A DNA stretch of 64,000 nucleotides from Epinephelus fuscoguttatus (Eukaryota; Chordata; Actinopteri; Perciformes; Serranidae). Positions 9,580-20,649 of the stretch are shown here, piece by piece; the first letter of the stretch is position 1; each line of letters opens with the position of its first letter. The DNA lies in the NCBI RefSeq assembly GCF_011397635.1, contig NC_064764.1:39670955-39734954 (forward strand), given 5' to 3'. The notes under the pieces were generated by a model that saw only the letters and a list, made by a program, of their open reading frames with translations, had not been told where the DNA came from and did not search any database. The translations under genes and the position numbers were made by a program.

Positions 9580-11570
9580 GAACAATGGCACCCTGAGCAC
9601 AAACTGAGGTCATGCTCTGCTCTGTGTGTTGTAATCCAAGCTGGGAAGCCTACACATGCATGTTTGTGCATGCAAGTATCACACTTGTTAGCTTACTGTC
9701 GCTGCTTTGCACTGTTGCCATTTAGCACTGTTTACAAGTTAGCACTGTTAGCTGCTAGCTGATGACTAAGCTGCTCCCATGTTGATGTCATGTGCAGACA
9801 ATTCATATGGTTTTTTAAGCCTAATTGCAGGTGCCAGAGGTAAAACGCTAACGTTAGGCTATAAAGAAACTACACCACAGTCGCATGACTTAATGTAATG
9901 GCTGTCTCATGTCACCGCATGTTTGTAACTGCCTTTTTTAGGACATGTAAAAGCTTCCGAATTCAAAAGTGGGTATTTGTTTTTATGTGGTAGAAGAAAA
10001 TGTAAATGTCTCTTGAGATTGTTTTAACAACAGACCTTATTTCAGGCGTCAAATGAAAAGCCCACTGACTCCGAGACGAGGGAACCAGGAGAGCTAAAAT
10101 GCTAACTCATTTCCACGTTTTAGGGGTCATTCCTGCAGCGCTCTGTTTGCTTCCTCTCTGTTGCTGTTACAACCTGCCGAGGCAATGTGCATTCTGCCCC
10201 AGTTTAGAATAACAGATGTAAAATGCAATCTAAAAGCACATTTCACGTTGAAATCCCAACTTTTTCATTATGTTCTAATACCTTCACTTAAATCAAATCA
10301 CACCAGAAGGTATTAAATTCCTCTCGACGCCGTGGAGCACAGTAGGTTAGGAGCTGCTGACTGGTTAAATTGGAGCGGTAACGCAGCAGGATTTTTGAGT
10401 GACAGCTGGCTCTTCACCACCTCGGCACTTTATTAACCCACCAGCACCACTTCCCTGGTGTGTCCTTCTCCCCGTGTGTGTTTCAGTGCTGATCTCCCTC
10501 TGAGTTTTTGGCTTCCCTGAAAGACAGAGTGTAGCGAACACCGTCAGGCAAACCAAGAGCGCTCTATATTTAACTGTTAAAAAAATATTTCGGCATTACA
10601 GTTATTTAAGTTAAGAGAGCAATATTGTAGAAAGTGGTAAATACAGTAAATACATGCAACAACAAAATGAAATAGATATGAAATGTCTCTTCCTTCTGTG
10701 CTCATTAATCAACCACTCAACAAAGCAGCAGCTTATGTAACTTCTGTAGCAACAGGGTCTATTTCCAGAGGTGGAGGGAGACAGGAGGGTGAGACCCTTC
10801 TTGCCCAGCAGCAGGTGTGGCTGAAGTATGTAAGAGGCACCCCTCTGTCTGCTGACCACCAGGGGTCAAAGGCCACTAGCTCTGGTCAGATACACTTCCA
10901 TACTGGTTCCATGGTGGCAGAGCAGCAGGTGCAGACACACTTGGGACTACTCTGTTTTATGTGTTTAAAGGAAAACTGCAGCAGTTTATTATAGTTTGGG
11001 TACCTGCAGCAGACAGATTGAAAAAAGAATGGTCAAAAACTGAGCAGAAGAGGCCAAGACATCTTGTCATTTACAGCCTCAAAGGGGCCACACAATCAAA
11101 AATGCTGTTTTTTTTTTTATATTTCCCATTATGCAAGTATGTGGCTCTTTCTCTCTGCCTGGTCAACATATCCTCATACAACAGTCAATATAATGTCTGA
11201 TGAAAAGTAGAGTTACTGTGGTAAGGTTTTGGAAAACAAACATGGTGATGGCGTATCGTATCATAAAATGACTCAAAGTTCACATAGTTGCGAACACTGG
11301 TCACCAGGAGGAAGTCCAGTTTTGAGATCCCAACCTTCCTCCTTACCAGTCTACTTCCCTCTTTGTTCTTTTCTTCCCTTCAGTGAATTAGTGATGTAAT
11401 TACACTCTTCCAAAATATGTGAGTTATAGAAGAATCACTGGCTCGTGATTATGTAAGATATGTGCAAATTTTGGTGCATTACTTTTCGTAGGAAAATGCA
11501 TGAACAATATGAGCAGCTCGGCGTGATAAAGACAGTCTTTGAAACTCCATCCTTTTATCTGTAATGCAGC
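9580..11570. other. Intergenic DNA, nothing recognised
   Basis: No exon with conserved coding potential, RNA gene or clear repeat seen. The stretch after 10950 (GTTTAAAGGAAAACTGCAGC) may be the edge of another repeat, but I cannot support it. Confidence 0.45.
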
Positions 11571-11576
11571 AACCCA

Positions 11577-12230
11577 GTCGCCAGATAAAATGTTGGCAAG
11601 TTTCTGCAAACTATGGATATGTTACATTTCCATGTTATTATGTAGCAGGTACATTGAAACTGTGGTTAATGTGTGTTTAGCTTAGGCACCAAAACCTCTT
11701 GGTTATGGTTAGAAAAAGATCCTGGTTTGGTTTGAAATACTGTAAAAAACAACAGCTTTTCATGCAACTATCCCCAGTATAAAAACAGCACCAGGTTGCT
11801 ACAAAACACCTCACGTTTGGTGCCTAAAAAGCCTCTGGCAACAAAGCAATGACGAAATCACAACTGTTTTTTAAAGATTTTTTTGGCTTTTTGCCTTCAT
11901 TGGATAGGACAGTCTGGGTGTGAGGGAGAGAGGGAATGGCATGCATCAAGGAACCGAAATCGAGGCAGGCTGAAATAGAGCTTGCGCTGCTGCAGCAAGG
12001 ACATTCCCTTCATATATGGGACGCCAGCTCTACTCACTAAGCCACCCAGTGGCCCAGTCACAACTGGTTTTGTTGTTCATTGGCCTTGAACACTGATCTA
12101 CAGCTTGGCAGGTGACACACCATCAACCATCTCCTCCAAGTCACTTTAAAACATTGATGCGTACGAAACTCACAAATGTAACATTAGTGGTTTGCAGAAA
12201 AGTATGATGCCTATGTTTACCTCTGGTGTC
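11577..12230. mobile_element. TIR element, copy 1 of a three-member family, carrying a nested SINE
   Basis: The left end (GTCGCCAGATAAAATGTTGG, then TTTCTGCAAAC and ATATGTTACATT) is mirrored by the right end (AATGTAACATTAGTGGTTTGCAGAAA ... CTCTGGTG). The same termini occur at 13810-14660 and 62083-62556. A SINE is inserted at 11871-12057. No transposase is visible, so it is non-autonomous. Confidence 0.7.
11871..12057 (-). mobile_element. tRNA-derived SINE inserted in the TIR element
   Basis: Read on the minus strand it begins GGTGGCTTAGTGAGTAGAG (A-box-like), continues through TGCATGCCATTCCCTCTCTC and ends with GTCCTATCCAATGAAGGC and an A-rich tail. This is the layout of a very common teleost tRNA-related SINE. 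It is flanked by TCACAACTGTTTT (11858-11870) and TCACAACTGGTTTT (12058-12071), a target-site duplication. The B box is degenerate. Confidence 0.8.
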
Positions 12231-12234
12231 TGAG

Positions 12235-13805
12235 CTGGATGCAGACTTTGTTTGTTGAATTCTTGGTCTCAAAGTTGAGACATCCCTGCTTGCATCACTA
12301 TGACATCATCAGACTTATTGTCTCAGACTTCACAAACTCCTTCCAGAGCCACAAAGACATTACACAGCAGTTTTCCCAGGCTCAGCGGTTCTTCAGCGTA
12401 GTGTCCCTTTACACTTTGCTGGACTTTAATGTGGCTCTTCGTCCTCACTTGGCCGCTATCTGTATGTAAAGAGAGACATCATGCCCCTCCTTCCCTTCAG
12501 CCAGTCACTGATCGCATCTGCACTGATTTGTTCTGCAGCCTTTGATTTTATTCCCTATGAAGTCTCATGTTTGAAGAGCTTAAATGAGACCTCAGCCCAC
12601 AAGCTGAGAGTCCCCTACAGCTGTTCACAGTCTGTGGATCCAGCCGCCGTACTATCAGTGCATGCCAGACTGTGTTAATCTGATGGCAGGAAGCTGGCAT
12701 GGAGACACTCGTCTCCGTGTTGTTTCTTCACTACAGTTGGCAGAGGGAAGCTGTGGGCACTATCCCACTGTGAGTCTACCTATCTGCACTGTTCTGCACC
12801 ATGGATCAGCTGGCACTGATCGGAGAGACCGTGTTGACACAACACATGATCCCCTGAGGGTGAGGGTGGACTGCCCTCACCTCTAAAACAACTTTCCCAC
12901 TTGGCAGAGTCAGGCATCTTTTTGGCAGCGTGAGTCAGTCCTGTAGAGGTGTTGGCTTTTACAGTGGACAGCCCATATGCGCACAGTCCTGGAAGTGTGG
13001 AAAAGTAAGAGACTCGATTAGATTGAAGATAAGAGAACACAGAGGGAAGAAGATGCTAAGGTGAATGAAGGAATGGGAGGACAGATGGAGAAATGTTTGA
13101 AGAAAGACAAACACTTAATACTGCGACCATGTGTCAGTCTGAACATGAAGATGGATGCCTATGGGAGGCCCCTCAAGACTGCTGAAGTGGTCGTTCTATG
13201 AATAGGCTGGGCAGAGACACACAGATGTGTGTCCACATCACAAAGAGACAGAAATACACAGAGCCAAATATCAGGTTCAGCTTTCCACAGGGTCTTCATC
13301 ACTGGTGTCCAGATGTCCCTGCTGCAGTGCAACCAGAGGGGAACATTAATGAGTGTGTGTGTGTGTGTGTTTATGTTGGTCTCTGCAGCACATGATAGAG
13401 CTGTGCTGTTTGCACACTAATACACACTATATGTATGCATGTAAGTGTGTACTGAAGCGTAGCGACTGGTGTGTGTGAGCATGTCTGTGCCTGTTCACCA
13501 TGTTGAGGTGTGTGTGTGTCTTTGCCTTCCCACTCATTGTTGTTTGAACTGTTGCCTCACAGAGGGACGGTCCAAGCTTTGACTCCTTCTTGTGTTAAGT
13601 GAGGTCATTTATTTTTCAAAGTGTCACACACCAAAAGGCACCCAGCCTGCATGGGATTACAACACACTGCAAACATAACAAACAGAGATATGATATAATG
13701 AGAGTGAAAGAACAAATGTAGCACACATTCATGTCAAACAATGTCAAAGCAGGTATGAAGTCCTGCTCCTGAACACATCACAGCAATACAATGTAACTTA
13801 AGTCA
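12235..13805. other. Intergenic DNA, nothing recognised
   Basis: Only a short (TG)9 run at 13353-13370 and scattered TGTG blocks stand out. No gene seen. Confidence 0.45.
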
Positions 13806-13809
13806 GCTG

Positions 13810-14660
13810 AATCGCCAGATGAAAATGTTGGTATTGTAAGTTCCTGCCATCCATGAATGTGTTACATTTGTACATTTCACAATCCTTCAACATTCCTTAA
13901 GTCATGTAGTGTATGGGCTGACTTTGTCATCCGGAGGTGGAGATTGTTGATGGTGGAACAATGCCGACCACCGTTCAAGACCAACAAACAGCAGAACTGG
14001 TTGTTCTCGTCAGGATAGTGCCATGAAAAGTGGCAGTTTTTTACCGTGACATTGCTGTGTTTCTTGCCAGCATAGTGCCACAAAAAAACAATTGTTTTGT
14101 ACAGAGACGTCGCTGTGTTTTCTCCCGGGCTAGTCCAACATAAAGTAGTTGTTTTTTATTGAGACATTGCTGCGTCTCTTGCAGGGATAGTGCCGCACTA
14201 AGTGGTTGTTTTTTACCGAGATATCGCAGCATTTGCAGTTGTTTTACACCAAGACATCCCTGCATGTCCTGCCTGGATAGTAGCATGAAAAGCGATTGTT
14301 TTATACTGAGACATCACTACATTTCCTGCCGTTATAGTGCCCTTAAAAGCAGTAGTTTTGTACCTTGACATTAATGCGTTTCATGCCGAAATAGTGCCAT
14401 GAAACACAGTTGTTTTTTACAGAGACATTGCTGCATTTCCTGCCAGGATCAGCCTTGACTGATGTATTTCCTGCCGACATAGCGCAACAAAGACAATTGT
14501 TTTTCACAGACACATCACTGCATTTTCTGCTGGGATTGCACCACTTTGTGCCTAGACCTAACCACAGGTCAGCCATGTTGTTCAAATGTAAAGAAACATT
14601 CAAGCGTAACATATCTGTGGTTTGCAGAAACTTTTCATGCCAACATTTTTTCTGGCGATT
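13810..14660. mobile_element. TIR element, copy 2, with internal minisatellite
   Basis: Termini AATCGCCAGATGAAAATGTT at the left and the inverted AACATTTTTTCTGGCGATT at the right. The terminal repeats extend about 50 bp, through TGTTACATT versus GCGTAACATA. It is non-coding. About 560 bp of the interior is the 57-bp minisatellite listed separately. Confidence 0.75.
13985..14545. repeat. 57-bp minisatellite, about nine diverged units
   Basis: Unit pattern: TTGTTTTTTACCGAGACATT, GCTGCATTTCCTGCC, ATAGTGCC. The ATAGTGCC anchor recurs at 14015, 14072, 14130, 14187, 14277, 14334, 14391 and near 14448, mostly 57 bp apart, with shortened units near 14220-14250 and 14450-14480. Confidence 0.85.
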
Positions 14661-14830
14661 GGCTTACTGATGCACATCTGAGGCACAGACTGTGCTGCAG
14701 AGTGCTGAAAGAGGTGAAACACTTTGTCTGTAAACAGGTACCGAGGTCTGCAATCATCAGATATGGAAAACAAATCAGGACACTGTCGGTGAAGATTCTC
14801 AGACATCCAGGTTATGGTAATCATAAGTGC

Positions 14831-14879
<49 letters not shown>

Positions 14880-14880
14880 A
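14831..14880. repeat. (TA)n microsatellite
   Basis: A run of TA dinucleotides with one CA and one TG interruption near its ends. Confidence 0.9.
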
Positions 14881-16145
14881 GTCCAGTTGCCTATGATGCA
14901 GCACTTACAATCCGGACATTCTGCAGACATTTTAAGGAACTGTCGTTATCTTAGACTGATGTAATGCACAATAAAACAACAAGTGCATCCTCTCACAGGT
15001 GACACTTTCTGTTCTCTTCTAGATATGACTGAAAGCGTCCAGTTTCCACCACCACATCTCATCTGGGCACAGACAGACCTCTGTGCTGTGGTCGGGTAAA
15101 GGAGCGACACAGTGCTCTGGATGGTAACTGCACTTTATCAGACTGTGTTCATGACGCTTTCCTTAAGTTGTTCTGATTTCCCTCCACAGTCCAAAGACAG
15201 GTAAGCCAACTCAACTGCAGGTTTAATTTGCACACGTGTGAGTAAGATTTCTTGCCTCTAATCCAAGAAGTTCATCTACCTTAGGTTGCCTAAAGCGTGT
15301 CAGCGCTGTAAAGTGGTTCAAACCTTGACAGAAAGAGTTCAAAATGATTATCAGAAGTATAATTTGTCATAAATGTTCAAGGATTTGGGGGATAAAAGGA
15401 AGATAAAAAAGTTTCATATGCACAGCCAAAAACCTCCGCACTCACTCCCTGTCACTGACAAGCTTTCAGCAATATGACAGATGACTTAAGACTCAAATTA
15501 GGTTGAACAGGCACATTTGGCTGTCATGGAGGTAATTATGATCACCTCTTCCTGACCTCATGCAGCCCCTTAAATTGCACATCCATTAAGACCTCCATCA
15601 TCACTATCTGATTGACTTCTCTGTGACCTGTCTGACAGTATTTGTGACCTTTCCAGACCGAAGCTGAAGTATAACCTCGACTCGTGATGCTATCTCTGTC
15701 TGAAAATGTAAAAACAACACTGGAGGATGAAGTATTCGATGCTAATGCCTGTTAGTGCTAATAACGACACCTCCCTGTGTCCGTGTTAACGTCACACAAC
15801 TTAGGACTAAAATTACTTAAAGTATGATGAAATCTGGCCTCATCTCCAGCTTGGGAATGAGGTCACACTGTTCCAAGACAGATGCTTCACACTCACACAC
15901 TCAGACACACACGCAGTCCAGCGACTGTGGCCGCTGGGAAGTCTGAACAATGTGTGGGAGTGTTGGGGCTGACAGAGCGGTGGATTTACTGCTGAGGACG
16001 TCCATGCAGCTGAACAGAAAGCTCAGTAGCAGGTGCTAGATGGTTGTCTAAAGACTCATTCCTTCAGGGAAAAACGTCACACGTGACTTTTTGGCGTGTT
16101 TGGTAGCTGAGAAACAATGTCTAATGTGTGCACTGACAAGAGAAA
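14881..16145. other. Intergenic DNA, nothing recognised
   Basis: No coding exon, RNA gene or clear repeat seen. Confidence 0.45.
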
Positions 16146-16153
16146 TGGCTATC

Positions 16154-16445
16154 TACTACTGGTAAATGGACCTGTATTTGTATAGAGCCGCTTTAGTCTT
16201 CACTACATGCTTTAACATGCATGCCACATTCATCCATTCACACATACATTCATACACTGGTGGCCAAGGCTACCATACAAGGTGCCACCTGCTTACATAC
16301 ACTCATACACCAATAGCACAGCCATCGGGAGCAATTTGGGGTTCAGTATCTTGACCAAAAATGATTCAACATGGGGACTGGAGGAGTCGGGGATCTTGTG
16401 ATCAGTGGACGACTCACTCTACCTCCTGAGGCACAGCTGCCTCAT
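16154..16445 (+). mobile_element. Common teleost interspersed repeat (GGTAAATGGACCTG type)
   Basis: It begins TGGTAAATGGACCTGTATTT and carries CATTCACACATACATTCATA, GGTGCCACCTGC, GGGAGCAATTTGGGGTTCAG and a 3' CGACTCACTCTACCTCCTGA end. This layout is widespread in fish genomes. The right end resembles a reversed tRNA-type promoter, suggesting a SINE read from its far end. Class not certain. Confidence 0.6.
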
Positions 16446-16456
16446 GTCCTAGGCAG

Positions 16457-16670
16457 TCAATTTGGGTGGGTGTAGCTTAAGTAATAGAGTGAATCAGCCA
16501 TTAACTGAAGGGTTCTTAGTTTGATCCCAGTCTCCATTTGTAGAAGTTTCCTTGAAACAAACACTGAATACCACCATTCCTCCAAAAGTCTATGCAACAG
16601 GAAAAATGTTAGCAAAACTAAATGGATGGTATCTTTGTATGAATGCATCTGGTAAAAAAACCACAAATTT
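16457..16670 (+). mobile_element. Degenerate tRNA-derived SINE
   Basis: An A-box-like GTGTAGCTTAAGTAATAGAG (16470-) and a B-box-like GGGTTCTTAGTTTGATCCC (about 16509-16527) are spaced as in tRNA genes. The sequence then continues into CCTTGAAACAAACACTGAA, which resembles the CTTGGGCAAGACACTGAA body of common fish SINEs. It lies immediately beside the repeat at 16154-16445. Confidence 0.55.
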
Positions 16671-16746
16671 AAACACTATTATTTTCTCATTATGTGAGCG
16701 AAAAATGTGTCATTGTGCTTACGACCTGTAAGAACACCTGAACACT

Positions 16747-16903
16747 GTCCACCCATTCATTTTCACCCGCGTATCCAGGGCTGGGTCAAGGGGGCAGTGG
16801 GATTCGAGGCATGTTCTAGGTCTAGGCCAGGAAGACGTGCTGATCAGATGCCCGAACTATCTCAACTGGCCCCTTTTGATGCAAAGGAGCAGTGGTTCTA
16901 CAC
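16747..16903 (-). mobile_element. LINE fragment (3' end), same family as 41110-42130
   Basis: 16828-16902 closely matches 41315-41395 (shared CTGATCAGAT, CAACTG, CCCCTTT and CAAAGGAGCAG blocks). The left part contains CCGCGTATCCAGGGCTGGGT, typical of the 3' tail of this fish LINE. It is on the minus strand, truncated and non-coding. Confidence 0.65.
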
Positions 16904-16904
16904 A

Positions 16905-17045
16905 AAGGCAATGTCCACGCCGCAGCGGCCATGGGCTTGATTCCAGCCTGCAGCCCACCGCTGCATGTCATCTGCCCCTCTATCCCCCCTTTACACTTCA
17001 ACTGTCCGGTCTGATAAAGAAAAAAAAGCCAAAATAATAAGAAGA
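16905..17045 (+). mobile_element. 3' part of a teleost tRNA-related SINE
   Basis: GCCGCAGCGGCCATGGGCTT, GATTCCAGCCTGCAGCCC, GCTGCATGTCATCTGCCCCT and an A-rich tail match the body of the SINE at 22346-22465. The A-box part is missing, so the copy is 5' truncated or abuts the LINE fragment. Confidence 0.65.
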
Positions 17046-18171
17046 ATCCTTCAGACGTTCACGTTGCTGCTGCCAAACTTTAAATCTGTTCCCCTCTCTG
17101 CTCCTGTCAGCTGTGATTTTAGGCAGAGTTGTTGTGTCCTCCTCCACCCTGTTCACCTCCAGTCACCTCATCCAGAGCCCAGGACGAGCTCCTCAAAGCC
17201 CACTCCTCTTCACATCCAGATCCTCAGCTCCCTCTCCATCTCATCTCATCACAACCACCAGCGTCTAGACTCCACACATGGGGTTCCCTTAACTACTACA
17301 TCTTTACCACCGTCCTGGATTATATGACGTCACAATGGGGTCAAACCACCAAAGACTTTTCACATTTCTCATACTTAGGTGCACATGCAGATAAACGTTC
17401 TTTTCTCTCAGACTGACATTACACCAGTGGAGCAACACTGCAGCTTTTCCATGTGGCTGTAGCAGATGATGCAGATGGGAGATGCTGGCGTGTGCTTTGT
17501 GAGGAGAGGTGCTGATATCACTGGGCTTTGAGCCTGCTGTGTTTCCAGCCAGTGTTTAGACACAGCTGTCTCCCCTGGAAATGCTTAACTCAGCCTGCAC
17601 TTCCTCTGAGCTTGGCTGTGTCAAACTGGACCGGTTTAAACGAGGAGAAACTGGGACACCGGTGTCTCCTGTTAGAATTTTCCATGAAGAAAATGTTAAC
17701 ATGTTACAGTAAAGAGAGGAACACCTAAAGGAAACGGGACAGAGAAGGAGAGTGTTATCTGTAGCTTATTTATCAGACTAATGTTTGATTAAAGATAACA
17801 AAGAAAGACCATTTAACAAATGTACTCTGCATCAGCCCGAGAACGTATGAGCCCACTGTAAGCTTTGGAAAATCAAATCCAGATCATCTTGATTCGTGTG
17901 AATCATGCAGGACGTCTACGTGGCCGAGTGACCAGCTCTCAGACAGACTCTGAGTCAGAGTGCACGGTCTATTAGTATAAAGAGAGAGTGACCCTGTATT
18001 TCCAAACTGATGATGAGTCACACGAGTGTTGCACATATGATGAATGTGGTAACCCCAAGAGGACCTGCAGGAGCTGTGGTGACTGCAGCCAGCCACTCAG
18101 TCAGTTCACTGAGCAAACAGAAATATGCACATTTGTGAGACATGAAATTCACACAATTCTAAAAATCATTG
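17046..18171. other. Intergenic DNA, nothing recognised
   Basis: No gene or clear repeat seen. Confidence 0.45.

Positions 18172-18210
<39 letters not shown>
18172..18210. repeat. (CA)n microsatellite
   Basis: Uninterrupted CA run of about 39 bp. Confidence 0.95.
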
Positions 18211-18212
<2 letters not shown>

Positions 18213-18752
18213 TCATGATGTAGAACAGGGTCAGTATGTTCAATCACCTGATTTGCACAACAAATTACTTCCTCTTTTCATTAGCCTGCATGTGATACGT
18301 CTGCAGCCTAAAACCCAGAGCTAAACCATATTTCTGTGAGTGAGTGTGTGTGTGTGAGTGTAGCACCAGGCTGATCCCAGATGGCTCAGCGCTGTCATGG
18401 TCCTCCTTCCTATTGTCAGACGGGCCTGTCTGGTTCCCATCTGTTGCTCTCTCCATTTCCTCCCAGTGATCCTTCTGTCTTTCTGCATCTTAATAGCTCC
18501 TGAAAAACAGATCCATAACGTCAGTGTCCAACGCGCGTCTCTGTCTGAGCTGAGTTGGCACTTTTACATGGATAAAGCCATCTTAAAAGAAAAGATGTAA
18601 AATTAACTGGCACCAGATGTCAATGTGACGTCAGAGAGAAGCTGGTCTCTTTTGTTGTATGGACGTTGAAAATTAGGTTGCGGATATGTTTAAATGTCTA
18701 CGTTATGTCAGAATTTTAAGGTATGTGGATATCTTACTATATAATGACGAAA

Positions 18753-18755
<3 letters not shown>
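18211..18755. other. Intergenic DNA, nothing recognised
   Basis: No gene or clear repeat seen. Confidence 0.4.

Positions 18756-18789
<34 letters not shown>
18756..18789. repeat. (TG)n microsatellite
   Basis: Uninterrupted TG run of about 34 bp at the left edge of the repeat that follows. Confidence 0.95.
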
Positions 18790-18790
<1 letters not shown>

Positions 18791-19440
18791 TGTTCCATGT
18801 TTTTCTCCTCACTGACTTGGTCAATCCATGTGAAATTTGGCACAGTGGTAGAGGGTCATGGGAGGATGCCAATGAAGCAATATTACATCAATTGGCCAAA
18901 GGGGGGCGCTATAGCAACCCATTGAAATGTCAAACTTTGAATGGGCATATCTCATGCCCCGTATGTCGTAGAGACATGAAACTTTGCACAGAGATGCCTC
19001 TCCTCATGAGGAACACATTTGCCTCAAGAACCCATAACTTGCGCTTATATAGATTTTCCGCTATTTTGAATTTTTTGAAAACCACTTCAAATGGATCTCT
19101 TCCTAGGAAGTTTGAGCGATCTGCATGAAACTGGGTGAACATAATCTAGGGACCAATATCTAAAGTTCCCTCTTGGCAAAAGTTGGAAAACTTCCTAAAA
19201 CTGAGCTTCTATAAGGCAATGAATATTGCGGAGGGCGTGGCTCATCACATAAAGGTGTAGAACATCTCAAGGGTTTCACCCATCACCACGCAACTTTGTA
19301 GGCATATGACCACACATAATCTGAGGGGACCCCTCCATTATTGAGCCCATCAAACAAAATGGGGGCGCTAGAGAGCTCATTTCTTATCTAGGCCTAACCG
19401 CCATATGGATTTTTACTAAACTTGGTAGATATGTAGAACA
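18790..19440. repeat. Teleost interspersed repeat, class uncertain
   Basis: Motifs such as CACTGACTTGGTCAATCCAT, GGGGGGCGCTATAGC, CATATCTCATGCCCCG and AAACTTTGCACAGAGATG form a pattern I recognise from many fish genomes. No coding capacity. A second copy of its left end lies at about 19825-19890. Confidence 0.5.
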
Positions 19441-19737
19441 GGATGGGTCGCGGGGGGGCTGGAGCCTATCCCAGCTGACATCGGGTGAGAGGCAGGGTTC
19501 ACCCTGGACAGGTCACCAGACTATCACAGGGCTGACACATAGAGACAGACAACCATTCACGCTCATATTCACACCTACGGACAATTTAGAGTTATCAATT
19601 AACCTAGTCCTCAATCTGCATGCCTTTGGACTGTGGGAGGAAGCCGGAGTGCCCGCAGAGAACCCACGCTGACACGGGGAGAACATGCAAACTCCGCACA
19701 GAAGGGCTCCCACACCCGCTCACCAATGTTGGTGTTG
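19441..19737. repeat. Teleost interspersed repeat (GGAGCCTATCCCAGCTGACA type)
   Basis: It contains CCTATCCCAGCTGACATCGG, TTGGACTGTGGGAGGAAGCC and GGGGAGAACATGCAAACTCC, hallmarks of one of the most frequent fish repeats, usually regarded as the 3' part of a non-LTR element. Class not verified. Confidence 0.6.
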
Positions 19738-19819
19738 TTTCTAATGTTTGGTATGACTAAGTCATGGCATGGTATGCTGTACATAATCATGGAAACTGTC
19801 AGTGTGTCATTCTGTCAGT

Positions 19820-20110
19820 CAGTCATTCTGTCTGTCCCACGTTTTTCTACTCACTGACGTGGTCAATCTATGTGAAACTGCACATAGGCATTGAGGATTG
19901 GCATAGGTAGAAGGTGACAAAACTACCAATGGGTAAGGACTAGTTAACATTATGATGCTCCATACCTTGTGACTGAATGTTTCTACATCAAGAACTTTGG
20001 CATGAGTCAAAAACAAAATATCAATGTCATCCTTGTTGACGTTGGCATTAGACGTTGTCTTGTCATTGAAATTTGGTCACCTGACATCACAACCTAAATT
20101 CAACCAAATA
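19820..20110. repeat. Second copy of the 18790-type repeat end
   Basis: CTGTCCCACGTTTTTCTACT and CACTGACGTGGTCAATCTAT correspond to the start of the repeat at 18790. Similarity fades after about 60-100 bp. Confidence 0.45.
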
Positions 20111-20533
20111 TCAATGTCTAAAAAAGAGTGCATGCATTTGCAGGTAAAGAGCAGAAACTGTACATTTCCTGTGAAAACAGAATTTCATTTTGAAAAAAGC
20201 ATTGAAACTAGCGTGAATTGAAACACCATGCCTGAACATCCAAATCTGACACAGGAGGGATCCTAGCACATCATATTTTGACGTGTAGGTCCACTGACAA
20301 AGCGGCGGTATTCTGAGGATGTGCAGCAATGATAGTCCACACAAACACAGGATATGTGAGGCAGCTATCATGCATACGCAAATCCATAGTAAGTAGAAAG
20401 TAAGTATATCTCTAGCTCAGGTAGGACATTGGTAGAAGTGGTGTTACAGCTGCTTTGTTACTTGACAGGATAATTCCAAGTCGTCATCATAACTTGCATT
20501 TTATTTTTCATAGGTCTGGCCATAATTGTTTTT

Positions 20534-20640
20534 ACAATATTTTTGGTGTTTTGCCTTCATTTGACGGTGACAGTGGAGATAAAGATAGGAAACATGGATA
20601 GAGTGAGGGAGGTGTGATATGCAACAAAGGCACCTGTGGT
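20534..20640 (-). mobile_element. SINE 3' remnant
   Basis: TTGCCTTCATTTGACGGTGA and GATAGGAAACATGGATAGAG resemble the 3' half of the minus-strand SINE at 11871-12057, strongly decayed. Confidence 0.4.
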
Positions 20641-20649
20641 ACCGTTACA

